From: Caulobacter sp.
GTDB lineage: Bacteria; Pseudomonadota; Alphaproteobacteria; Caulobacterales; Caulobacteraceae
Direction of reading: 5' to 3'
Length of the DNA stretch: 45,860 nucleotides
Assembly: GCA_029866155.1 (NCBI GenBank)
Contig: JARWZW010000036.1
Location: forward strand, 1 to 45,860
The translations under genes and the position numbers were made by a program. Every line of letters begins with the position of its first letter. Position 1 is the first letter of the stretch. The notes under the pieces are model-generated. The model was not told the DNA's origin, searched no databases, and worked only from the letters and a program-made list of their open reading frames with translations. Of the stretch, positions 26,952 through 36,657 are shown piece by piece.

Positions 26952-27971
26952 ATGACGACCGATCCTCCGGACTCGCCGGAGTATGACATCGAGGAACCCG
27001 ATCTTGAGATCGGTGATGTCCGCACGGTGGACCTGCCGCCGGAACAGGCCGGCAAGCGACTGGACAAGACCCTGTCGGATCGTCTGCCCGAACTGTCCCG
27101 CGGCCGGGTCCAGGCCCTGCTGGCCGCCGGGCTGATCAACCGCGACGGCGTGACCCTGTCCGATGCCTCGTCCAAGGCCCTGGCCGGTCATTATGAAATC
27201 CTGGTGCCGCCGCCGACCGCCGCCGAGCCGCAGGCCGAGGCCATTCCCCTTACCGTGCTCTACGAGGACGACTATCTGATCGTCATCGACAAGCCGGCCG
27301 GCATGGCCGCCCATCCGGCCCCGGGCACCGAACGCGGCACCCTGGTCAATGCCCTGCTCCATCACTGCGCCGCCAGCCTGTCGGGGATCGGCGGGGTGAT
27401 GCGCCCCGGGATCGTCCATCGCCTCGACAAGGAAACCACCGGTGTGATGGTGGCGGCCAAGACCGATGCCGCCCATACGGGCCTGTCGGACCTGTTTTCC
27501 CGTCACGATATCGAGCGGGCATATATCGCTTTTGTCCGGGGGGCGCCGCGTCCCCGCAGCGGCAGTATCGAGGGCCGGATCGGCCGCAGCCATCACGACC
27601 GCAAGAAGATGGCCATCCTGCGTACCGGCGGCCGTGAGGCCAAGACCCACTACAGCGTCGAGGCTGTCTATGGCCCGGACGACAAGCCCATGGCCTCCAG
27701 AGTGCTCTGCCGACTGGAAACCGGTCGCACCCACCAGATCCGGGTGCATCTGTCCAGCAAGGGCCATCCCTGCCTGGGCGATCCGGTCTATGGCTCCAGC
27801 GCCCCGGCCACCACAGTGCGCGACGCGATCGCCACAGCGGGCCTGGAGCGCCAAGCCCTGCATGCTGCGGTCCTGGGATTTGTCCACCCCATCACCCGGG
27901 TGACCCTGCGGTTCGAGACGCCGCTACCGGCGGACCTGCTGGCCCTGCAGGCCGGGCTGGAGATGCTTTAG
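26952..27971 (+). CDS. rluD: RluD-family 23S rRNA pseudouridine synthase
   Basis: 339-aa enzyme that isomerises uridines to pseudouridine in large-subunit rRNA. The ATG at 26952 is preferred over one 30 nt upstream that adds a non-conserved stretch. An N-terminal S4 RNA-binding domain (about 33-80: KRLDKTLSDRLPELSRGRVQALL) is followed by the RluA catalytic domain with IVHRLDKETTGVMV (catalytic D159) and RTHQIRVHL. RluD is the likely assignment, with target helix 69, but RluC-like specificity cannot be excluded. The stop is 6 bp from the convergent M20 gene. Confidence 0.93.
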   Translation: MTTDPPDSPEYDIEEPDLEIGDVRTVDLPPEQAGKRLDKTLSDRLPELSRGRVQALLAAGLINRDGVTLSDASSKALAGHYEILVPPPTAAEPQAEAIPLTVLYEDDYLIVIDKPAGMAAHPAPGTERGTLVNALLHHCAASLSGIGGVMRPGIVHRLDKETTGVMVAAKTDAAHTGLSDLFSRHDIERAYIAFVRGAPRPRSGSIEGRIGRSHHDRKKMAILRTGGREAKTHYSVEAVYGPDDKPMASRVLCRLETGRTHQIRVHLSSKGHPCLGDPVYGSSAPATTVRDAIATAGLERQALHAAVLGFVHPITRVTLRFETPLPADLLALQAGLEML

Positions 27972-27977
27972 CCTCTG

Positions 27978-29198
27978 TCAGATTTCCATCTCGCCGGCCA
28001 GCACAGCTTCAGCAAAGGCGCAATGCATGGCGATGCCCCGGGCCATGACCTGTTCATCCAGGGTCATGCGGTTGGAATGCAGGGCGCAGCAGGCGCGATA
28101 GTCGCCGCCCACCCCCACGGGCGCCGCCCCGAGGAAGGCCATGGCGCCGGTGGCCTTCTGCAGGACGTAGGAAAAGTCCTCGGCCCCCATCATCGGATTG
28201 TCCATGGTGTGCCAGGCGCTGTCGCCATAGAGGGCCTTGGCCGTGCGTTCGGCCAGGTTCACTGCCGCCGCATGGTTCACCGTCACCGGAAAACCCCTCT
28301 CGATCTCCACTTCGGCGCGGCAGCCATGGGCGGCCGCCACATGCTCGGCGACCTTGCGAATTCCCTCATGGGCTATGGCCCGGGTGCGCTCCGAAAGCGT
28401 GCGGACGGTGCCCCGCATCCGGGCATCCTCGGGGATGATGTTGTAGGTGGTTCCGGCCTCGATATGGGCGATGGTGATGACGGCCGGATCAAAGACCGAG
28501 ACCCGGCGGGTGACAAAACTCTGCAGGGCGGTGACGATCTCGCAGGCCACCGGCAGGGGGTCGATGGCGTCCTGGGGCATGGAGGCATGGCCGCCCGCCC
28601 CCACCACCCGGATACGGATCGAATCGGACGAGGCCAGAAGAGCGCCGGTCCGGCTGGCAAAGGTTCCGGTCGGCATGTTGGGCGAGATATGGAGCGCGAA
28701 GGCCGCGTCCGGCAGGGGATCGATCAGGCCGTCATCCAGCATGTGACGGGCCCCGTGCCAGCCCTCCTCGCCCGGCTGGAACATGAACATGACCGTGCCT
28801 GGAAGCGTGTCGCGGCGGGCGCAGAGGGCCTTGGCCGCCCCGGCCAGCATGGCCACGTGGGTGTCATGGCCGCAGGCATGCATGGCGCCGGTGATGCCGC
28901 TGGAAAACTCCAGCCCGGTATCCTCGGTCAGAGGCAGGGCGTCCATGTCGCCGCGCAGCAGGACGGTGCGCCCATTGGGGCTGCCGCGCAGGATGGCCAG
29001 CACCCCGGTGGTGGACGGCCCCTGGCGAATCTCAAGCGGCAGGCCCTCAAGGGCCTTCAGCACCTTCTGGGTGGTCAGGGGCAGATGCAGGCCCAGCTCA
29101 GGTTCCCTGTGAATCGCCCGGCGCAGCTCAATCGCCTCATGCAGGCCGGCCTCTCCGGCGGCGGTCCAGGCGTCACGGTCAATGGCCAGGCTGTCCAT
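27978..29198 (-). CDS. M20-family amidohydrolase (hippurate hydrolase-like)
   Basis: 406-aa zinc/manganese metallopeptidase-fold enzyme of the M20D group (amidohydrolases acting on N-acyl amino acids such as hippurate or indole-acetyl amino acids). Visible are LRGDMDALPL, the metal-binding HACGHDTHVAML (C109, H111), FQPGEEGWHGA with the catalytic glutamate pair, and the C-terminal MGAEDFSYVL. No signal peptide, so cytoplasmic. A strong AAGGAG precedes the ATG. It most likely frees an amino acid from an N-acyl conjugate. It lies between convergent rluD and divergent threonine dehydratase. Confidence 0.92.
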   Translation of the reverse strand: MDSLAIDRDAWTAAGEAGLHEAIELRRAIHREPELGLHLPLTTQKVLKALEGLPLEIRQGPSTTGVLAILRGSPNGRTVLLRGDMDALPLTEDTGLEFSSGITGAMHACGHDTHVAMLAGAAKALCARRDTLPGTVMFMFQPGEEGWHGARHMLDDGLIDPLPDAAFALHISPNMPTGTFASRTGALLASSDSIRIRVVGAGGHASMPQDAIDPLPVACEIVTALQSFVTRRVSVFDPAVITIAHIEAGTTYNIIPEDARMRGTVRTLSERTRAIAHEGIRKVAEHVAAAHGCRAEVEIERGFPVTVNHAAAVNLAERTAKALYGDSAWHTMDNPMMGAEDFSYVLQKATGAMAFLGAAPVGVGGDYRACCALHSNRMTLDEQVMARGIAMHCAFAEAVLAGEMEI

Positions 29199-29339
29199 GC
29201 AGGCTCCTTCAGCGGGGGTTTGGCGGGATTAAAGCCGGTCGCAGGGGCTGTGGGAAGGGCGGGTAGCGGTGAAGCCCGGAGGGCGCTACAGAATCGTTGG
29301 GGACGAAGACGCGATCCAGGAAGGACCCCGACCGCCGGC

Positions 29340-29400
29340 GGGGGCCCTCTCCACCGTCGCTTCACGATGGTCTCCCTCTCCCGAAGAAGAGGTTCCTTGT
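29340..29400. repeat. Repeat-like intergenic segment
   Basis: The gap before the dehydratase gene contains CCCTCTCCACCGTCGCTTCACGATGG followed by CTCCCTCTCCC. This resembles the core of the element at 11545-11585 (CCCCCTCCACCATCGC, then GCCTCCCC), suggesting a diverged copy of the same dispersed repeat. Terminal repeats are not clear here. Confidence 0.35.
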
Positions 29401-29475
29401 GGAGGCCCGGTGGAGGCTTTGCGCCGGCGCGGCCAGGCGGTATCTGGGCGGGCGACGCTGACGAAGAGGCCCGCC

Positions 29476-30456
29476 ATGTCCGTGACCCTTGCCGATATAC
29501 AGTCCGCCGCCGACCGGCTGGAGGGGCTGGCGGTGCGGACGCCGCTGATCGAAAGCCCGGCCCTGAACGACCGGCTGGGCGGTCGGGTGCTGCTGAAGGC
29601 CGAAACCCTGCAGCGGGGCGGGGCCTTCAAGTTTCGCGGAGCCATGAACAGGATCTCGCGACTGAGCGACGAAGAACGAACCCGGGGCGTGGTGGCCTGT
29701 TCCAGCGGAAACCATGCCCAGGGCGTTGCGCTGGCGGCGCGGATGGTCGGAGCCCCGGCGGTGATCGTCATGCCGCAGGATGCGCCACAGATGAAGATCG
29801 CCAACACGAGGTACTATGGCGCTGAGGTCATCTTCTATGACCGCTATCGCGACGACCGGGACGCCCTGACGCGCCAGGTCTCGGCTGACCGGGGCATGAC
29901 CATCGTCTGGCCGTTTGATGACCCTTTCATCGTCGCCGGCCAGGGGACGGCGGCCCTGGAGATGGCGGGTCAGGCGGCTGAGGCAGGCGCGGCCCTGGAC
30001 CTGGTCCTGACCCCGGTGGGCGGTGGCGGGCTGGCGGCCGGAACCGCCACGGCCATGGCGGCCCTTGCCCCCCACGCCAAGGTCTGGGGGGTTGAACCGG
30101 CAGCCTATGACGACACCCTGCGGTCTTTGGCCAGCGGTCAGAGGGAGCGGGTCGATCCGGCGGCGCGGTCCATCTGCGACGCCCTGATGTCGCCCTTCCC
30201 CGGTGCCGTGACCTTTCCGATCAACCAGCAGCGGCTCACCGGGATCCTGACCGTGACCGACCTCGAGGTGGAGGAGGCCATGCGCTACGCCTTCGCCTGG
30301 CTGAAACTGGTGGTCGAGCCCGGCGGGGTGGTGGGGCTGGCGGCGCTTCTGGCCGGCCGGATGGCGCTGGAAGGACGGACTGCAGGTGTCATCCTGTCGG
30401 GCGGCAATGTCGATCCGGAGCAGTTTTCCCGCATCCTGACGGACGCCGCGCCATGA
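29476..30456 (+). CDS. Threonine/serine dehydratase (PLP-dependent)
   Basis: 326-aa fold-type II PLP enzyme. The PLP lysine is K52 in GAFKFRGA. The phosphate-binding loop is GGGGLAAG and the substrate-binding motif is SSGNHAQG. It lacks the C-terminal ACT regulatory domain of biosynthetic IlvA, so it is the short catabolic type: threonine to 2-oxobutyrate, or serine to pyruvate. Serine racemase is a close alternative in this subfamily. The ATG at 29476 follows GAAGAGG. It overlaps the next gene by 4 bp (ATGA), so the two are translationally coupled. Confidence 0.93.
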   Translation: MSVTLADIQSAADRLEGLAVRTPLIESPALNDRLGGRVLLKAETLQRGGAFKFRGAMNRISRLSDEERTRGVVACSSGNHAQGVALAARMVGAPAVIVMPQDAPQMKIANTRYYGAEVIFYDRYRDDRDALTRQVSADRGMTIVWPFDDPFIVAGQGTAALEMAGQAAEAGAALDLVLTPVGGGGLAAGTATAMAALAPHAKVWGVEPAAYDDTLRSLASGQRERVDPAARSICDALMSPFPGAVTFPINQQRLTGILTVTDLEVEEAMRYAFAWLKLVVEPGGVVGLAALLAGRMALEGRTAGVILSGGNVDPEQFSRILTDAAP

Positions 30457-30800
30457 CCCGGGAGGAGTTTGCCGACGTGGTCCTGAGTTTTCCCGGCGCC
30501 GCCGAGGGGACCAGCTATGGCCAGCCCAGTTTCAAGGTCCGCGACCGGTTCTTCACCCGGGTGCGGTCAGAAGACGCCAGCGCCGTCCTGTCCTGCGTGC
30601 CGGCCGACGAGCGGGAGTTCCTGATCGAGGCCGATCCGGCGACTTTTCATGTCACGCCCCACTACAAGGACTATCCCATTGTGCTGGCGCGGCTGCAGGC
30701 CCTGGGCGCCGACCAGGCTCGTGGGTATCTGGAGCGGCAATGGCGGAAACTGGCCACGAGAGCGATGATCAGGGATTGGGAGGCCGCCCCCGGGTCCTGA
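30453..30800 (+). CDS. MmcQ/YjbR-family protein
   Basis: 115-aa soluble protein of the MmcQ/YjbR (CyaY-like fold) family: an N-terminal helix FADVVLSFPGAAEGTSYGQPSFKV, central strands, HVTPHYKDYPIVLARL, and the C-terminal QWRKLATRAMIRDWE. Length matches the family. These proteins have a double-wing fold and are often described as DNA-binding, but the function is unproven. The ATG overlaps the stop of the dehydratase gene, so they share an mRNA. Confidence 0.9.
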   Translation: MTREEFADVVLSFPGAAEGTSYGQPSFKVRDRFFTRVRSEDASAVLSCVPADEREFLIEADPATFHVTPHYKDYPIVLARLQALGADQARGYLERQWRKLATRAMIRDWEAAPGS

Positions 30801-30806
30801 CTGCGG

Positions 30807-32606
30807 TCAGGCCTGGCTTAGATGGACCCGCTCATCCGCCTGGTCATCCGCGAGAATGGACATCAACCCCTCCAGCAGGACGGTCGGGGAGATCGGCTTG
30901 GTGATGTGAATATCGGCGCCGACGGCCAGGGCGGTCGTCCGGTGCTCGGCCATGGCGTTGGCGGTGAGCATTGCAATGGGCGTACGGGCCCGGCCGGTGG
31001 ACGCCTCGGCCTCACGGATCAGGCGAACGGCAGTGACGCCGTCCATGACCGGCATCTGCATGTCCATCAGGATCACGTCAAAACGGCCCGTGCGCCAGAA
31101 TTCGACCGCCATCTGGCCGTTCTCGGCCGTCACGACCTCCATGCCGTGCGGCTCGAGAAACAACCTGACCACCTTCTGGTTGGTGGGGTGGTCCTCAGCC
31201 AGAAGCACCCGCAGGGGACGCTGTTCGGGCCCTGAATCGGTTGTTTCCAGCTGCGATATCCCGGGCAGGGAGGACTGCAGGGTCTGGTTCCTTGATTCCA
31301 TAGGGCCGGCGACCTTGGCCGGAGCAACCCGCTGGATCGGCAACTTCAACAGGAACTTGCTGCCGACCCCGGGGATCGAACTGGCGGTGAGGGCGCCGCC
31401 CATGGCCTCGGCCAGGGAACGAGAGATGCTGAGTCCCAGACCTGTGCCGCCAAACCGGCGGGTGATGCTGGAATCGGCCTGGGAAAAGGGCTGGAACAGC
31501 CGCTCGGCCGCCTGACTGTCAAAGCCGATCCCGTCATCTTCGACCGAGATGATCAGCCGGCTATCCGGCCCGTCACCCTGGACATCGACGATCAGCTGCA
31601 CGCTGCCAGCTTCGGTGAACTTGACGGCGTTGGACGCCAGGTTGGCGACAATCTGGCGCAGGCGAACCGCGTCTCCGACGAAGGTCCCTTCGGCGGCTGA
31701 CGAGAAATGCACCTGGAACATCAGGCCCTTCTCCGCCGCCCGCTCGCGCATCAGATGGGCGGCCGCCTCGATTTCAGATCGCAGCTCGAACCGCACGTCT
31801 TCCAGGGTGAAGCCACCGGCCTCGATCTTTGCTGTGTCCAGTACATCGGACAACAGCCGTTCAAGCACCCGGCCCGACCCGCTGATCAAGGCGACCATGT
31901 CCTGCTGGGCGGGGGTCAGAGGCGTCTGGGCCAGGGCCTGGGCGACACCAACCAAGCCGTTCAGAGGGGTGCGGATCTCGTGGCTCATATTGGCGAGGAA
32001 GACGTCCCGGGCGGCGGCGGCGGCCCGGGCCTCCTGGACTGCGGCCTCATACTGACGGGCCTCCTGGGCCAGGGACTTCACGATCTGGACGACAAAAATC
32101 GCATAGAGAAACCCGCCACCGGCCAGAAGCAGCGCCTCGGTCACACTGCCGATCACCCCCAACCGAAGCGCCAGCCAGGGGATCAGCATCAGCATGGAAA
32201 TCGATGGCGTCAGCATCATCAGCGACGCGGAGATCGACCCGCGATTGCGCAGGGCGTTGCTGACCGTGTTGGCGCCAGCGAGCAAAAGGGCTCCGGCAAG
32301 ACCCATCACCGTTCCCTGCAGCATGATCAGGGGTGCGGAAAGCGAGAACAGACTGCCGGAGGTCACTCGCGTCACGGCCGCCAGCCGACGCAGCCCGGCA
32401 TTGTTCAGGTCCTCGCTTAGTCGGCGCGCAACATGGCCATCCACCCAGATGGCTGCTGCGCAGAGCACGGCCCAGGGAAACACCAGGGGCGACTGGCCAC
32501 TCAGCCAGATCAGCACGGCGACGATGAGAAGCTGGTTCAGTCGCGCGCGACGTCCCTCGTCCCGCCAGCGCAGGATTCGCAACTCGGTCAGGGGACGATC
32601 AGCCAT
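30807..32606 (-). CDS. Hybrid sensor histidine kinase/response regulator
   Basis: 599 aa from the ATG at 32606. Domains: N-terminal membrane region with about six segments (23-175), a short coiled coil (178-202), DHp domain with phospho-acceptor H209 (FLANMSHEIRTPLNG), HATPase_c (N-box NLASNAVKF, VEDDGIGF, GGTGLGLSISRSL), a linker, then a receiver domain with D515 (ILMDMQMPVMDG) and K570. There is no PAS or periplasmic sensor domain, so the signal is probably sensed within the membrane. The receiver is the last domain and no Hpt or output gene is adjacent, so the phosphorelay partner is elsewhere. Confidence 0.93.
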   Translation of the reverse strand: MADRPLTELRILRWRDEGRRARLNQLLIVAVLIWLSGQSPLVFPWAVLCAAAIWVDGHVARRLSEDLNNAGLRRLAAVTRVTSGSLFSLSAPLIMLQGTVMGLAGALLLAGANTVSNALRNRGSISASLMMLTPSISMLMLIPWLALRLGVIGSVTEALLLAGGGFLYAIFVVQIVKSLAQEARQYEAAVQEARAAAAARDVFLANMSHEIRTPLNGLVGVAQALAQTPLTPAQQDMVALISGSGRVLERLLSDVLDTAKIEAGGFTLEDVRFELRSEIEAAAHLMRERAAEKGLMFQVHFSSAAEGTFVGDAVRLRQIVANLASNAVKFTEAGSVQLIVDVQGDGPDSRLIISVEDDGIGFDSQAAERLFQPFSQADSSITRRFGGTGLGLSISRSLAEAMGGALTASSIPGVGSKFLLKLPIQRVAPAKVAGPMESRNQTLQSSLPGISQLETTDSGPEQRPLRVLLAEDHPTNQKVVRLFLEPHGMEVVTAENGQMAVEFWRTGRFDVILMDMQMPVMDGVTAVRLIREAEASTGRARTPIAMLTANAMAEHRTTALAVGADIHITKPISPTVLLEGLMSILADDQADERVHLSQA

Positions 32607-32729
32607 GGTGTCTCCGATCCCTCCCTGCTTAGGCGCAAATCCTTGCGGGCCTGCTAACGGTTGCGCAGCAGCCGGTTTGCGTGACATCCCGCCCGGGCCG
32701 CCCTAGATCGATCGGCGGAGGACCCGACC

Positions 32730-34259
32730 ATGGCCTATCGATCCCTGCGCGACTTCATCGCTACCCTCGAGGCAACGGGGGAACTGGTGCGGGTGAAGGA
32801 GCCGGTCTCCACGGTGCTGGAAATGACCGAGATCTGCACCCGGCTGCTGGCCCAGGGCGGGCCAGCGGTGCTGTTCGAAAATGTCCTGAAGGCTGACGGC
32901 ACAGTGTCCGATATGCCCTGCCTGGCCAATCTATTCGGCACGGTAAAGCGGGTCGCCATGGGGGTGACCCTGGGCGGCCATCCGCGCACGACGGGAGAAG
33001 AACTGCGGGAGGTGGGCGAACTTCTGGCCTTCCTGCGGCAACCTGAGCCGCCCCGCGGCCTGAAGGGGGCGCTGGAGCTGCTGCCCCTGGCCCAGACGGT
33101 GCTGTCCATGCGGCCGAGAACCGTCAAGACCGCCGCCGTACAACAGGTGGTCCTCAAGGGCGACGATATCGATCTGGGCCGCCTGCCCGTCCAGACCTGC
33201 TGGCCGGGCGAGCCGGCGCCCCTGATCACCTGGCCGCTGGTGGTGACCAAGGGTCCTTCGGACTCGCGGGAAGACGATTTCAACCTGGGCATCTACCGAA
33301 TGCAGGTGCTGGGCAAGGACAGGGCGATCATGCGCTGGCTGGCCCATCGTGGTGGCGCGCAGCATTATGGTCGGCACAAGAAGGCTGGAAAGCGGGAGCC
33401 CCTGCCCGCCTGCGCCGTGATCGGGGCCGATCCCGGCACCATCCTGGCCGCCGTGACGCCGGTTCCCGACACCCTGTCGGAATATCAGTTCGCCGGTATC
33501 CTGAGAGGCTCCAAGCTGGACCTTGTGCCGGCCAAGACCGTGCCGCTGATGGTTCCTGCCCAGGCCGAGATCGTCATCGAAGGCCATGTCATGCTGGACG
33601 AGTATGAGGACGAGGGCCCCTACGGCGACCACACCGGCTATTACAACAGCGTCGAGAAGTTCCCGGTCTTCCGGGTCAGCGCCATCACCATGCGCAAGGA
33701 CGCCATCTATCACACCACATTCACTGGCCGGCCGCCGGACGAGCCGTCGGTACTGGGCGAGGCCCTCAACGAGGTCTTCATCCCGCTGATCCGCCAGCAG
33801 TTCCCGGAGATCGTCGATTTCTGGCTGCCCCCCGAGGGCTGCAGCTACCGGATCGCCGTGGTCTCGATGAAGAAGGCCTATCCAGGCCACGCCAAGCGCG
33901 TGATGCTCGGCGTCTGGAGCTATCTGCGGCAGTTCATGTACACCAAGTGGGTGATCGTGGTGGACGACGACATCAATGCCCGGGACTGGAAGGATGTGAT
34001 GTGGGCCCTGAGCACCCGGATGGACCCGGCGCGGGACATCACGGTGATCGAGAACACCCCCATCGACTATCTGGACTTCGCCAGTCCAGAGAGCGGGCTG
34101 GGCGGCAAGATCGGCCTGGACGCCACAAACAAGCTGCCGCCGGAAACCCATCGCGAATGGGGCGAGAAGATCGCCATGGACCCGGCGGTGGTCGACCGGA
34201 TCAGCGAGATCTGGGGGCGATTGGGACTGCCGGGGCCGGGCAAGCCCATCTGGAAGTAG
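32730..34259 (+). CDS. ubiD: UbiD-family decarboxylase
   Basis: 509-aa prenylated-FMN-dependent decarboxylase, probably 4-hydroxy-3-polyprenylbenzoate decarboxylase of ubiquinone synthesis. Typical blocks are [18 protein letters not shown] at the start, the [13 protein letters not shown] metal/flavin region, [16 protein letters not shown], and the C-terminal [18 protein letters not shown]. The ribosome site GGCGGAGG precedes the ATG. It needs the partner UbiX, which is not in the window. A different aromatic-acid substrate is possible in this family, but length and motifs fit UbiD well. Divergent from the histidine kinase gene. Confidence 0.95.
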   Translation: MAYRSLRDFIATLEATGELVRVKEPVSTVLEMTEICTRLLAQGGPAVLFENVLKADGTVSDMPCLANLFGTVKRVAMGVTLGGHPRTTGEELREVGELLAFLRQPEPPRGLKGALELLPLAQTVLSMRPRTVKTAAVQQVVLKGDDIDLGRLPVQTCWPGEPAPLITWPLVVTKGPSDSREDDFNLGIYRMQVLGKDRAIMRWLAHRGGAQHYGRHKKAGKREPLPACAVIGADPGTILAAVTPVPDTLSEYQFAGILRGSKLDLVPAKTVPLMVPAQAEIVIEGHVMLDEYEDEGPYGDHTGYYNSVEKFPVFRVSAITMRKDAIYHTTFTGRPPDEPSVLGEALNEVFIPLIRQQFPEIVDFWLPPEGCSYRIAVVSMKKAYPGHAKRVMLGVWSYLRQFMYTKWVIVVDDDINARDWKDVMWALSTRMDPARDITVIENTPIDYLDFASPESGLGGKIGLDATNKLPPETHREWGEKIAMDPAVVDRISEIWGRLGLPGPGKPIWK

Positions 34260-34305
34260 CCCGGCGAGGTTTGCGTCGGCCGGCGGGGCCGCCTAAAACC
34301 GGTCC

Positions 34306-35457
34306 ATGACCGCTCCGATCGATGTCCTGGCCCTGGCCCAGGACCTGATACGCCGCCCCTCCGTAACCCCGGCAGACGCCGGGGCCATGGATCTGTTGCA
34401 GCGCCGGCTGGAGGCCCTGGGCTTTGCCTGCCGCCGGATGAGATTCGGCGAGATCGAGAACCTCTATGCCCGGCGCGGAATCGTCGGACCGAACCTCTGT
34501 TTCGCCGGCCATACGGACGTTGTCCCGGTTGGCGACGGAGCGGCCTGGACCCAGGACCCCTTCGCCGGCCAGGTAAAGGACGGGGTGCTGTTTGGCCGCG
34601 GGGCGGTCGACATGAAGAGCGCCATCGCCGCCTGGGTGACCGCCATGGATGCGGTCCTGGCCCGGGGCGAACCGGCCGGTTCCCTGAGCCTGCTGATCAC
34701 CGGCGACGAGGAAGGCCTGGCCCTGGACGGCACCCGCAAGGTGGTAGAGGCCCTGATGGCCGAGGGCGAAGTGATCGACCATTGCGTGGTCGGCGAACCG
34801 ACCAGCGCCACGGCTCTGGGCGACATGGTCAAGATCGGGCGACGCGGCAGCATCAACGCCTGGATCACGGTCGAGGGCAAGCAGGGGCATGTGGCCTATC
34901 CCCACCGCGCCGCCAATCCCATTCCTGTCCTGGTCGGGCTGCTGGGGCGGCTGCAGGACCGTGTGCTGGACGTCGGCTATCCAGAGTTCCAGCCCTCCAA
35001 CCTGGAGGTCACCACCATCGACGTGGCTAATCCGGGCACCAATGTGATCCCGGCCCGGGCGGTCGCGCGGGTCAACATCCGCTTCAACCCGGCCCATCGG
35101 GGCGAGGATCTGGCGGCCTGGTTCGCCGAGGAATGCACGCTGGCGGGCCAGGGGTTCGACGGCGAGGTCGAGCTCAAGACCTTGATCAGCGGTGAGGCCT
35201 TCCTCACGCAGCAGGGACCCTTTACCGACGTGGTCGCCCAGGCGGTGCGGGAGACGACCGGCCGGGATCCGGACCTGTCGACCACAGGCGGGACCTCGGA
35301 CGCCAGATTCATCCGCAGCCTCTGTCCAGTGGTCGAGTTTGGCCTGGTGGGAACCACCATGCATGCGGTGGACGAACGTGCGCCCGTGGCCGAGATCATC
35401 GCCCTGCAGGCGGTCTATGAACGGATCATATCCCTCTATTTCGAGCGGATGGCTTGA
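34306..35457 (+). CDS. dapE: Succinyl-diaminopimelate desuccinylase
   Basis: 383-aa M20A metallohydrolase that makes LL-diaminopimelate for lysine and peptidoglycan. Di-zinc ligands and catalytic residues are visible: H69 and D71 (FAGHTDVVPVGD), D102 (GRGAVDMKSAIAAW) and E135/E136 (GDEEG), plus the C-terminal GLVGTTMHAVDE. Length is standard (about 375-385 aa). The start follows ubiD by 46 bp. The stop overlaps the TTG of the next gene, and the pair faces truA-fmt-def. Confidence 0.97.
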   Translation: MTAPIDVLALAQDLIRRPSVTPADAGAMDLLQRRLEALGFACRRMRFGEIENLYARRGIVGPNLCFAGHTDVVPVGDGAAWTQDPFAGQVKDGVLFGRGAVDMKSAIAAWVTAMDAVLARGEPAGSLSLLITGDEEGLALDGTRKVVEALMAEGEVIDHCVVGEPTSATALGDMVKIGRRGSINAWITVEGKQGHVAYPHRAANPIPVLVGLLGRLQDRVLDVGYPEFQPSNLEVTTIDVANPGTNVIPARAVARVNIRFNPAHRGEDLAAWFAEECTLAGQGFDGEVELKTLISGEAFLTQQGPFTDVVAQAVRETTGRDPDLSTTGGTSDARFIRSLCPVVEFGLVGTTMHAVDERAPVAEIIALQAVYERIISLYFERMA

Positions 35458-35891
35458 TCCGCGCCCTGGCCGGCGGCTGGGTCTTCTGGTCCCTGCTGGC
35501 GGCTGTGTTCGCGGCGGCGACGGCGATCCTCGCCAAGGTCGGCGTGCGGGACACCCCCAGCGACCTTGCGACCCTAGTCCGCACCCTGGTGGTCGTGGCC
35601 TTTGCGGGCCTGATCGTCATGGCCACCGGCCAGTGGCGGGGCGTCGGAGAGCTATCTCCCAGGACCTGGCTGTTCCTCGGCCTGTCGGGCCTGGCCACAG
35701 GCGCCTCCTGGCTCTGCTACTTCCGGGCTCTGAAACTGGGCGATGCGGCCCAGGTGGCGCCCCTGGACAAGCTGAGCGTGGTGCTGGTCGCGGTGCTCGG
35801 AACGGCGTTTCTAGGCGAGCAGCTGTCCCTGAAAAACTGGCTGGGCGTGGCGATGATCGCCGGAGGGGCCGTTCTGGTAGCCCCGCAATAG
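35454..35891 (+). CDS. Single-domain EamA transporter
   Basis: 145-aa membrane protein with about five hydrophobic segments forming one EamA unit: FWSLLAAVFAAATAILAKVG at the start, GASWLCYFRALKLGDAAQVAPLDKLSVVL, and FLGEQLSLKNWLGVAMIAGG at the end. Typical DMT exporters carry two such units, so this form probably works as a dimer. The TTG start overlaps the dapE stop (TTGA), which indicates translational coupling. Export of a metabolite is likely; the substrate is unknown. Its stop is 1 bp from the convergent truA stop. Confidence 0.85.
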   Translation: MIRALAGGWVFWSLLAAVFAAATAILAKVGVRDTPSDLATLVRTLVVVAFAGLIVMATGQWRGVGELSPRTWLFLGLSGLATGASWLCYFRALKLGDAAQVAPLDKLSVVLVAVLGTAFLGEQLSLKNWLGVAMIAGGAVLVAPQ

Positions 35892-35892
35892 A

Positions 35893-36657
35893 TCAGTCCG
35901 GGGCGTCGCCCGGCGGGGATTCATAGCTGACCCCCGTGAGATAAAGCCCCTCGGCCGGCGCCACGGGTCCACAGGCCTGACGGTCGCGGGCTTCGAGGGC
36001 CAGGGCGACATCAGCGGCGGTCCAGCGCCCGACCCCGACTTCGGCCAGGGTCCCAGTCATCGACCGGACCTGTCGATGCAAAAAGGACCGCGATGCGAAG
36101 GCCAGAAGGACCATCTCGCCCTCCCGCCAGACCCGGACGAGGTCGAGGGTCTTGACCGGCGATTTCGCCTGGCACTGCATGTCCCGGAAGGTGGTGAAGT
36201 CATGGTGCCCCACCAGGATCCGGGCGGCTTCATGCATGGCCGCAGCGTCCAGAGGCTTTTTCACATGCCAGACCCGGCCCTGGTCCAGGGCGGGCGGGCT
36301 CTTGCGGTTGAGGATGCGGTAGAGATAGCGACGCTCCCGGGCGGAGAACCGGGCGTGCCAGCCTTCCAGAGCGATTTCCGAAGACAGGATGCTGATCGGC
36401 CAGGGGACCAGATGGGCGTTGAGGGCATCCCGGACCACCTGAGGCGGCCAGGCCTTCGCCAGATCCAGGTGCACCACCTGGCCGGTCGCATGAACCCCGG
36501 TGTCCGTTCGGCCGGCAGCCTGAAGCCGGATGGATTCGCCGCAGAACGCCTTTACAGCGTCTTCCATGGCGCCCTGCACGCTGGGCAGGTCCGCCTGGGC
36601 CTGGAAACCCCGAAAGGGCCGCCCGTCATACTCCACCACCAGTCGATAGCGCGGCAT
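35893..36657 (-). CDS. truA: tRNA pseudouridine(38-40) synthase
   Basis: 254-aa enzyme that converts U38-U40 in the tRNA anticodon arm to pseudouridine. The catalytic aspartate is D52 in [29 protein letters not shown] and the C-terminal [17 protein letters not shown] are also diagnostic. The ATG shares one base with the fmt stop (TGATG), so the two are translationally coupled. It is the last gene of the def-fmt-truA group. Confidence 0.97.
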   Translation of the reverse strand: MPRYRLVVEYDGRPFRGFQAQADLPSVQGAMEDAVKAFCGESIRLQAAGRTDTGVHATGQVVHLDLAKAWPPQVVRDALNAHLVPWPISILSSEIALEGWHARFSARERRYLYRILNRKSPPALDQGRVWHVKKPLDAAAMHEAARILVGHHDFTTFRDMQCQAKSPVKTLDLVRVWREGEMVLLAFASRSFLHRQVRSMTGTLAEVGVGRWTAADVALALEARDRQACGPVAPAEGLYLTGVSYESPPGDAPD

